A stretch of DNA of 6,469 nucleotides from Gammaproteobacteria bacterium (GTDB lineage: Bacteria > Pseudomonadota > Gammaproteobacteria > Pseudomonadales > Azotimanducaceae), in the NCBI GenBank assembly GCA_009840715.1, contig VXNE01000611.1:8971-15439 (forward strand), read 5' to 3'. Every line of letters begins with the position of its first letter. Position 1 is the stretch's first letter. Position numbers and translations under genes: made by a program. Shown here one piece after another: positions 1-3,767 of this stretch. The notes beneath the pieces were generated by a model. The model did not search any database, had not been told where the DNA came from, and saw only the letters and a list, made by a program, of their open reading frames with translations.

Positions 1-105
1 GGGCCGCGGCCCGCGCCGCCGCGCCCCGGCGGCGCTCCCGCCCCCCGGCCCCCCGCCGCGGGCCCCCCCCGCCCCCCCGCCGGCGGGGCGGCCCCCCCCC
101 CGCCG
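1..105. other. Extreme G/C-only low-complexity stretch at the window edge
   Basis: Across these 105 bases there is one T (position 36) and no A, with several runs of seven to ten C. Base composition returns abruptly to normal from about 106. The minus strand of this stretch is G-rich, which is what poly-G miscalls at read ends in two-colour sequencing produce when they are assembled into a contig end. A genuine low-complexity sequence is possible but less likely. No gene can be supported here, although the minus-strand frame from 178 stays open through it, as any stretch without A or T must. Confidence 0.7.
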
Positions 106-178
106 TGTCTACGGCCCGGGCGATCGCGAGGACGCGGGACTCGAGCGCGTCCGGGTCCGGCCCCTCACCGGTCGCCAC
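1..178 (-). CDS. Start of an unidentified protein, running off the window (partial)
   Basis: A GTG codon at 176-178 opens a minus-strand frame reading MATGEGPDPDALESRVLAIA and continuing RAVDTA before it enters the G/C-only stretch. A Shine-Dalgarno-like AGGGAG lies 10 nt upstream (189-194). The first 24 or so residues look like real protein: charged and amphipathic, with a helix-like segment around DALESRVLAIARAV. No family can be named from so little. Residues encoded below about 105 are unreliable because of the suspect base composition. The frame is closed upstream by a TGA, and GTG is the only start with a credible ribosome site. It lies 143 nt downstream of the ribbon-helix-helix gene on the same strand, so it could be the next gene of the cluster. 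It has no recognisable toxin-like start. Confidence 0.4.
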   Translation of the reverse strand, partial: MATGEGPDPDALESRVLAIARAVDTAGGGPPRRRGGGGGPRRGAGGRERRRGAAARAAA

Positions 179-218
179 GGAATCGAAGCTCCCTGACGTG
201 TCGATGGGCCGCGACCGA

Positions 219-247
219 TGATCGCCTCTCCGTTGGGGCGGCGATCA
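219..247. repeat. Inverted repeat between the RHH gene and the next frame
   Basis: The arms TGATCGCC (219-226) and GGCGATCA (240-247) are perfect 8-bp complements around a 13-nt spacer. Part of the spacer can pair further (CTCC with GGGG around GTT), giving a long near-continuous hairpin. It lies in the 143-nt gap downstream of the ribbon-helix-helix stop codon on the minus strand. No T-run follows on the minus strand, so it is not a standard intrinsic terminator. It could be an operator, an mRNA 3' end structure or chance in GC-rich DNA. Confidence 0.45.
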
Positions 248-321
248 GCCACGAGGCGCCCCTCACCGCGAGGCCGGGGGACGCGTCCCATGCTGCGGCG
301 ACCGACCATGGCTTGCGCGGG

Positions 322-537
322 TCAGGAGAGTTCCCGGAACACGTCGTCATCGGTGCACCAGCCATGCGCCTCGGCGAGTGGCGCCACGTGTCCTGCAATC
401 TCGTTCAGCCGTGCCAGGGCAAGTTGCCGCTTCAGCGCGTCGCGAGCGAACTCGCCCCCGTCTCGCCCGGTCCGGGCCAGGAAATCGGTCAGCTCCGCAT
501 CGAGTCGGTCATCGAGCTGAATCGTCAACGTCTTCAC
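322..537 (-). CDS. Short ribbon-helix-helix (CopG/VapB-like) antitoxin-type DNA-binding protein
   Basis: This 71-residue protein probably binds DNA as a dimer and resembles antitoxins of type II toxin-antitoxin pairs. Residues 2-8 (KTLTIQL) form the expected N-terminal beta strand. Two helices follow: 10-22, then about 26-46 with GRDGGEFARDALKRQL. The C-terminal tail GWCTDDDVFRELS resembles the toxin-binding tails of RHH antitoxins paired with PIN-domain toxins. I chose the GTG at 535-537 because a perfect GGAGG (543-547) sits 5 nt upstream and the product then begins MKTLTIQL, as is usual in the family. An upstream GTG at 562-564 would add nine residues. The gene starts 28 nt after the thiamine-diphosphate enzyme stop codon on the same strand and may be co-transcribed with it. 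No toxin gene is recognisable next to it, so it may be orphaned, or its partner may lie beyond the window. The RHH fold is well supported; antitoxin function is inferred. Confidence 0.8.
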   Translation of the reverse strand: MKTLTIQLDDRLDAELTDFLARTGRDGGEFARDALKRQLALARLNEIAGHVAPLAEAHGWCTDDDVFRELS

Positions 538-565
538 ATGAGCCTCCACAGCGGCGGTGCTCACC

Positions 566-2227
566 TCATGCCGGCGTCAGCAACCCCGGGTACGTCGAGA
601 ACCGTGTCTCCTGCCTTGTCGCGATCTCGATCATCGCCACCTGGCCCTCCGCGTTCGCGCGCATCGCAGACTTCAAGGCCGGGCCGATCCGGTTCGGGTC
701 GTTGATCCGGATGGAGCGGGCGCCGAGCGCCTTGGCGACGCCGGCGTAGTCGCCGGACTGGTTGCCGACGCCGTAGCGTTCCATGGCGACCGGCATCTTC
801 TCGTCGTAGCCGCCCATCGTCCGGTTGTTGATCACGACGGTGGTGATGGGCAGGTCGGCACGGACGGCGGTCTCGAGCTCGAGTCCCGTGTGGCCGAAGG
901 CGAGGTCACCCATGAAGTTCAGGCAGAAGCGGTCCGGGTGCGCCATCTTCGCGCCGATGGCGAGGGGGATCCCGTAGCCGAGATGCGTCGTCTTGCCCCA
1001 GCCGATGTAACCGCCCGGCGCGCTCGCGCGATAGAACGGCATGATCTGGTCGCGCGGGTTGCCGGCGTCGTGGGTCAGGACGCTGCCGGCGTGGTCCACG
1101 TGCCGGTTGATCTCCTGGATGACGCGGTACGGGTTGATGGGTACTTCGTCCGAGTCGAGGAGCGCCGCCCACTCGGCGAGCCACTCGCGGTGGGTCGCGG
1201 CGACCTCTTCGACGGTGCGCGTGTCCTCGGGCCGTCCGTCCTCGCCGACCCGGGCGCGGAGTTCGTCGATCATCGCTTCGAGCGTCAGCCTGGCGTCCCC
1301 CACCAGTCCGATGTCGGCCGCGTAGTCCTTGTTGATGTCCTCGGCGTTCGCGTTGGAGTGGATCAGGAACTTGCCGTCCGGGATCGGCAGGCCGAAGTGC
1401 GTGCGCGTGAGTCCCGAACCGATCGCGAAAACCGTGTCCGCGATGCCGAGCCACTTGAATACCGCCTTCGGGGCGGTCCGGTTGGCGGAGCCCAGCGCCA
1501 GGGCATGGTCGTCCGGGAAGGCGCTCTTGCCTTGCATGGTCGTGATGACCGGGATCTGTGCCAGTTCCGCGAACGTCCTGAGTTCGGCGCATGCGTCGGC
1601 GTACAGCACGCCCTGGCCGGCCCAGATGACCGGCCGGCGCGCGGCGAGCAGCGCGTCGACCGCGTCGCGGATGTCGCCGCGCGAGGGCACGGAGCGCATC
1701 GTGGTCGATGGCCGGTATCGCTCCGCGGCCCCTTCCGGGACTTCCTGCCCCAGCACGTCGCCGTGCATCTCCACGAGTACCGGTCCCGGACGCCCCTGGC
1801 GCGCCGTGTGGAAGGCGCGGCGGATCTGCGTGCCGACGCGGTCGATCCGGTCGATGGAGAGCGCGAGCTTGGTGACCGATGCGTAGTTCTTCGTCGCGGA
1901 GAAGTTCGGCTGCACGTCGTAGCTGCCGACGCCGCTGCCGCCGGGCAGGAACACCAGGGGCACCGCTTCGCCCCAGGCCTGCGCGATCCCGCCGAAGGAG
2001 TTCTCGACCCCCGGTCCGGACTGCGAGGCGAACACGCCCACGGGCTGGCCGCGCGTCTGCCGGCTGTAGCCGTCCGCGGCGTTGATGGCGCCGCGTTCCT
2101 GGCGAAAGACCAGCGGCCGGATGCCAACGCGGGCGGCGGCCTCGATGAGGGGATTGGCCGGAAAGCACGGCATCCAGGTAACGCCCTCGGCCTTGAGGCA
2201 GTGGGCGATCAGGTCATAACCGTTCAT
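566..2227 (-). CDS. Thiamine-diphosphate-dependent enzyme, acetolactate synthase/2-oxoacid decarboxylase superfamily
   Basis: This 553-residue protein has the three-domain layout of the COG0028 family. The N-terminal pyrimidine-binding domain (about 1-165) holds the cofactor-activating glutamate E44 in FRQERGAINAADGYSR. The central Rossmann-like domain (about 180-330) contains RRPVIWAGQGVLYA and a possible nucleotide-site remnant. The C-terminal diphosphate-binding domain holds G440-D441 to N467-N468, the Mg/ThDP motif, but written GDLAF where most relatives have GDG. Length is normal for the family. Likely chemistry is C-C cleavage or ligation of a 2-oxoacid or acyl-CoA substrate. The N-terminal CFPANP resembles a subgroup usually annotated only as a thiamine-pyrophosphate-requiring protein. 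I cannot assign the substrate, so no symbol is given. The ATG at 2225-2227 fits the family N-terminus (MNGYDLIAHCLKAEGV). An in-frame ATG at 2356 would add 43 residues translated from hairpin DNA and is rejected. A GGGG-AAA-CCCC hairpin abuts the start. Confidence 0.88.
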   Translation of the reverse strand: MNGYDLIAHCLKAEGVTWMPCFPANPLIEAAARVGIRPLVFRQERGAINAADGYSRQTRGQPVGVFASQSGPGVENSFGGIAQAWGEAVPLVFLPGGSGVGSYDVQPNFSATKNYASVTKLALSIDRIDRVGTQIRRAFHTARQGRPGPVLVEMHGDVLGQEVPEGAAERYRPSTTMRSVPSRGDIRDAVDALLAARRPVIWAGQGVLYADACAELRTFAELAQIPVITTMQGKSAFPDDHALALGSANRTAPKAVFKWLGIADTVFAIGSGLTRTHFGLPIPDGKFLIHSNANAEDINKDYAADIGLVGDARLTLEAMIDELRARVGEDGRPEDTRTVEEVAATHREWLAEWAALLDSDEVPINPYRVIQEINRHVDHAGSVLTHDAGNPRDQIMPFYRASAPGGYIGWGKTTHLGYGIPLAIGAKMAHPDRFCLNFMGDLAFGHTGLELETAVRADLPITTVVINNRTMGGYDEKMPVAMERYGVGNQSGDYAGVAKALGARSIRINDPNRIGPALKSAMRANAEGQVAMIEIATRQETRFSTYPGLLTPA

Positions 2228-2238
2228 GGGGTTTCCCC
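2228..2238 (-). promoter_or_regulatory. Small hairpin over the ribosome-binding region of the ThDP-enzyme gene
   Basis: On the minus strand the bases immediately before the ATG read GGGGAAACCCC, a perfect 4-bp stem with a 3-nt loop. The GGGGA in it is the only Shine-Dalgarno-like sequence near this start, so the hairpin could mask the ribosome site. The stem is short but entirely G-C. A regulatory role is inference. Confidence 0.35.
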
Positions 2239-2290
2239 GGAACTCGATGGAACCGGAGAGTGTAAAGGATGCGGCGCCCCTTAGAGTCCT

Positions 2291-2320
2291 CTGAACAAGG
2301 CCATCCCTGGCCTTGTTCAG
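2291..2320. repeat. Stem-loop 1 of the array (12 bp perfect, apex CATCCCTG)
   Basis: The arms CTGAACAAGGCC (2291-2302) and GGCCTTGTTCAG (2309-2320) are perfectly complementary. The 6-nt loop ATCCCT can close one more A-T pair, leaving TCCC, which is a GGGA tetraloop on the minus strand. Its apical eight bases CATCCCTG are identical to those of stem-loop 4. Confidence 0.9.
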
Positions 2321-2323
2321 GTC

Positions 2324-2351
2324 GCAAGACAAAATCGTCGTTTCGTCTTGC
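2324..2351. repeat. Stem-loop 2 of the array (11-bp arms, one A-C mismatch)
   Basis: The arms GCAAGACAAAA (2324-2334) and TTTCGTCTTGC (2341-2351) pair at ten of eleven positions around the loop TCGTCG. The mismatch is A2331 against C2344, the eighth pair from the base. On minus-strand RNA it becomes a G.U wobble, making the stem continuous. Confidence 0.85.
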
Positions 2352-2355
2352 TCCA

Positions 2356-2385
2356 CAAATTCAATGGCTTACGCCATCGAATTTG
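2356..2385. repeat. Stem-loop 3 of the array (13-bp arms, one A-C mismatch)
   Basis: The arms CAAATTCAATGGC (2356-2368) and GCCATCGAATTTG (2373-2385) pair at twelve of thirteen positions around the loop TTAC, which is a GTAA (GNRA) tetraloop on the minus strand. The mismatch A2363 against C2378 is again at the eighth pair from the base and again becomes G.U in minus-strand RNA. Confidence 0.9.
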
Positions 2386-2405
2386 GCGGCACATCCCTGT
2401 GCCGC
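2386..2405. repeat. Stem-loop 4 of the array (8 bp perfect, apex CATCCCTG)
   Basis: The arms GCGGCACA (2386-2393) and TGTGCCGC (2398-2405) are perfect complements around TCCC, which is a GGGA tetraloop on the minus strand. It begins at the base directly after stem-loop 3, leaving no spacer. Its apex matches stem-loop 1. Confidence 0.88.
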
Positions 2406-2408
2406 GCC

Positions 2409-2435
2409 AGGGGAGCTCTTAACCAGAGCTTCCCT
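2409..2435. repeat. Stem-loop 5 of the array (11-bp arms), touching the GNAT stop codon
   Basis: The arms AGGGGAGCTCT (2409-2419) and AGAGCTTCCCT (2425-2435) pair at ten positions plus one G.T (2413/2431) around a 5-nt loop TAACC. The last base of the GNAT gene's TAA (2435) is the outermost paired base. For a minus-strand transcript this is the first hairpin after the GNAT stop. It has a terminator-like position but no following U-run. Confidence 0.85.
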
Positions 2436-2791
2436 TACTCGGGCGTCAGCACCAGGAGCGACGCGGGGGCGCCGTCGCCTGTTGGCTGAAACCCGTAGTG
2501 TCCGTAGAACGCCACGTCCGCGGGCGCCTCGATCTCGCGCGCCCCCTGGCTCTCGGCGGTGCCGATGGCGTGCCCGAGCAGCCATCGCCCGAGGCCCTTG
2601 CCGCGGCACCCCGGCTCCACCCAAAGGGCCTTGATACGGAACCGGAGCGGTGCGGTGCGTTCGATCTCGTACGCTCCGACGACCGCGTCGTCCACCTTGG
2701 CGACCCGGGTCCAGTCCGGGTCCGCGTCCGGCCAGGGGGCTTCGCCCGGGTAGGGACGGAAGATGCGGGCGTCGCGGGGCGCGAAGGTCAC
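2435..2791 (-). CDS. Small GNAT-family N-acetyltransferase
   Basis: A 118-residue single-domain acetyltransferase that would move an acetyl group from acetyl-CoA to an unidentified amine. The acetyl-CoA pyrophosphate loop is visible as VEPGCRGKGLGRWLLGHAI (58-76), with the R-x-x-G-x-G signature at R63-G68. A second conserved segment is FYGHYGF (95-101), the usual motif B near the C-terminus. The N-terminus is short, with an acidic, proline-rich stretch (13-27) where the substrate-side helices normally lie, so it is a compact member of the family. The chosen GTG (2789-2791) overlaps the upstream DUF427 stop as GTGA. A second GTG one codon earlier (2792-2794) is equally possible. No strong ribosome site is seen, which fits translational coupling. 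A much longer open frame extends upstream, but it overlaps the DUF427 gene and has an arginine/proline-rich composition typical of a shadow frame. Confidence 0.85.
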   Translation of the reverse strand: MTFAPRDARIFRPYPGEAPWPDADPDWTRVAKVDDAVVGAYEIERTAPLRFRIKALWVEPGCRGKGLGRWLLGHAIGTAESQGAREIEAPADVAFYGHYGFQPTGDGAPASLLVLTPE

Positions 2792-3321
2792 CACGATTCG
2801 GAACCCGCCTCGCCCTTGACCGGTCCGACGATCTCGCGCGTCAGCCAGCCGCCGTAGTAGCCACCGGGCTGGGGCCGCACCACTTCGCCGCCCACCGTGC
2901 AGCCAACGCGGGCCGGGTAGAAGGAGAAATAGCCGGCGATCGCGCGGAACTCGGGGAACGTCTCGACATAGGCCCAGGCGACCCCTGGCCGGTCGGGCAG
3001 GTCGAACTCCTGCGCAAAGCCCTTCCACTCGCAGAACGTCGTTCGCCCTGAGGCCTGCAACCCGGTCTCGTCCACATCCTCCGGGGGGATGTAGAAGGTC
3101 GGTGGGGAAGCGGTTTCCAGTACCCGGACGGTCCGGGTCGAGTCGGCGAGGACACGGTCCCCGGACGAGACCTGCACCCGACGGCGGTCCCGCGCGAGCC
3201 GGGGCGGGCGCGGATAGTCCCAGACGGACTCCTCCCCGGGGCCCGGGGCGTCGGCGAACGGCGGGCGCGCGAGCCCGCGGAACCGCCACTTCGCGCGGGC
3301 GGCGAGGACCCGGGCCGTCAC
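2788..3321 (-). CDS. DUF427 (NTP_transf_9) domain protein
   Basis: A 177-residue protein carrying the hallmarks of the DUF427 family, whose biochemical function is not established despite the Pfam label NTP_transf_9. Visible motifs in order are ESVWDYPRPPRL (31-42), VLADSTRTVRVLE (57-69), PPTFYIPPEDV (73-83), FCEWKG (97-101 region), FRAIAGYFSFYPARV (125-139) and the C-terminal GGYYGGWLTREIVGP (153-167). These match the conserved tryptophan/tyrosine/proline core of the beta-barrel. The start is the GTG at 3319-3321, overlapping the TGA of the preceding gene as GTGA; the frame is open further upstream but only antisense-like or overlapping sequence would be added. No signal peptide or membrane segment is present, so it is probably cytoplasmic. 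It ends in a GTGA overlap with the acetyltransferase gene. The family assignment is firm; the role here is unknown. Confidence 0.88.
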   Translation of the reverse strand: MTARVLAARAKWRFRGLARPPFADAPGPGEESVWDYPRPPRLARDRRRVQVSSGDRVLADSTRTVRVLETASPPTFYIPPEDVDETGLQASGRTTFCEWKGFAQEFDLPDRPGVAWAYVETFPEFRAIAGYFSFYPARVGCTVGGEVVRPQPGGYYGGWLTREIVGPVKGEAGSESW

Positions 3322-3767
3322 TTCCGCCACTTCCAGGGCCTCCACTCGAACTTCCGCCGGGGGCGCGACCGGCCCAGCAGGCGGGCCGTAAGCCAGGGCG
3401 CCACGCGGTCGTAGTTCGCCCACTTGTCCTCCACCGGGGTTGCGAGAGACGCGCGGACGAAGTCCTCGAAGGCGGCGTAGTGCCGCCGCGCGAAATCGAA
3501 GCCGTCGGCGGACAGGACGCGGTCGTCCAGCACGCCGCCGCAGGCTGCGACCAGGAACTCGCCGCCGCCGATCTCGCGTACCTTGAGCCGTACCACCGCG
3601 CGCGCCTCGTCGCGGGCGACCGCCTCGCTGATCAGCCCCAGGTTGACGCACCAGGCGAGAAAGAGCCCCGGGACCGCCGCCGCGCGCTCGATCGATCCGT
3701 CCTGTGCGACCCTGCGACCGACGTCGTCGATGACCGGGTCGTAGCCGGCGGATGCGCCCACGGTCAC
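3318..3767 (-). CDS. Conserved hypothetical protein, DUF7832-like
   Basis: This 149-residue protein has an apparently conserved core: AAAVPGLFLAWCVNLGLIS (29-47), REIGGGEFLVAACGGVLDDRVL (64-85), DGFDFARRHYAAFEDFV (88-104) and VEDKWANYDRVAPWLTARL (112-130). The order FLAW, GxFL, a D-rich segment, F(A)xxYY-like and VEDxWxNYD reminds me of the small DUF7832 proteins, recalled from memory and unconfirmed. The last 17 residues are very basic and tryptophan-rich (RSRPRRKFEWRPWKWRK). No catalytic motif, signal peptide or membrane helix is obvious. It starts with a GTG (3765-3767) overlapping the TGA of the PLP-enzyme gene, and its own TGA overlaps the GTG of the DUF427 gene. With both junctions overlapping and no independent ribosome site visible, translation is probably coupled. 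Function unknown. Confidence 0.75.
   Translation of the reverse strand: MTVGASAGYDPVIDDVGRRVAQDGSIERAAAVPGLFLAWCVNLGLISEAVARDEARAVVRLKVREIGGGEFLVAACGGVLDDRVLSADGFDFARRHYAAFEDFVRASLATPVEDKWANYDRVAPWLTARLLGRSRPRRKFEWRPWKWRK

Larger units (their letters stand above)
2291..2435 (-). ncRNA. Array of five consecutive stem-loops, candidate structured leader or intercistronic RNA
   Basis: Five hairpins of different sequence fill 145 nt, with spacers of 3, 4, 0 and 3 nt; 110 bases are in stem arms, 25 in loops and 10 between hairpins. Read as minus-strand RNA, the order is stem 5 (2409-2435), stem 4 (2386-2405), stem 3 (2356-2385), stem 2 (2324-2351), stem 1 (2291-2320). In that orientation the loops are GGTTA, GGGA, GTAA, CGACGA and GGGA, or AGGGAT if the last A-T pair is left open; three are GNRA tetraloops. 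The only mispairs in stems 2 and 3 become G.U wobbles on this strand, which favours a minus-strand transcript; stem 5 has a G.U only on the other strand. The array starts at the last base of the GNAT stop codon and ends 63 nt before the ThDP-enzyme ATG. No T-run follows any stem. I do not recognise a known RNA class. Alternatives are a REP-like mobile repeat cluster or an mRNA-stabilising element. Confidence 0.55.

Noticed and set aside
2259..2264. TACACT on the minus strand as a -10 box for the ThDP-enzyme gene
   Set aside because: No -35-like sequence lies at a suitable distance; too weak to annotate.
557..2284. Plus-strand open frame of 575 codons antisense to the ThDP-enzyme gene
   Set aside because: It mirrors the real gene, has no recognisable domain, and is rich in Arg, Asp, Val and Gly as expected for an antisense shadow in GC-rich DNA.
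2228..2356. Extra 43 N-terminal residues for the ThDP enzyme from an ATG at 2356
   Set aside because: The extension is translated through stem-loops 1 and 2, and the family N-terminus starts at the ATG at 2227.
2291..2435. CRISPR array or integron attC site
   Set aside because: There are no direct repeats of constant length with unique spacers, and no paired R/L boxes; the units are different hairpins, not copies.
2409..2435. Rho-independent terminator of the GNAT gene
   Set aside because: The stem is well placed, but the bases after it on the minus strand are GGCGCGG with no U-run, and another hairpin follows at once.
2792..3289. Longer GNAT frame reaching back to 3289
   Set aside because: It overlaps the DUF427 gene almost fully and its upstream part is Arg/Pro-rich shadow sequence; the GNAT homology begins near 2791.
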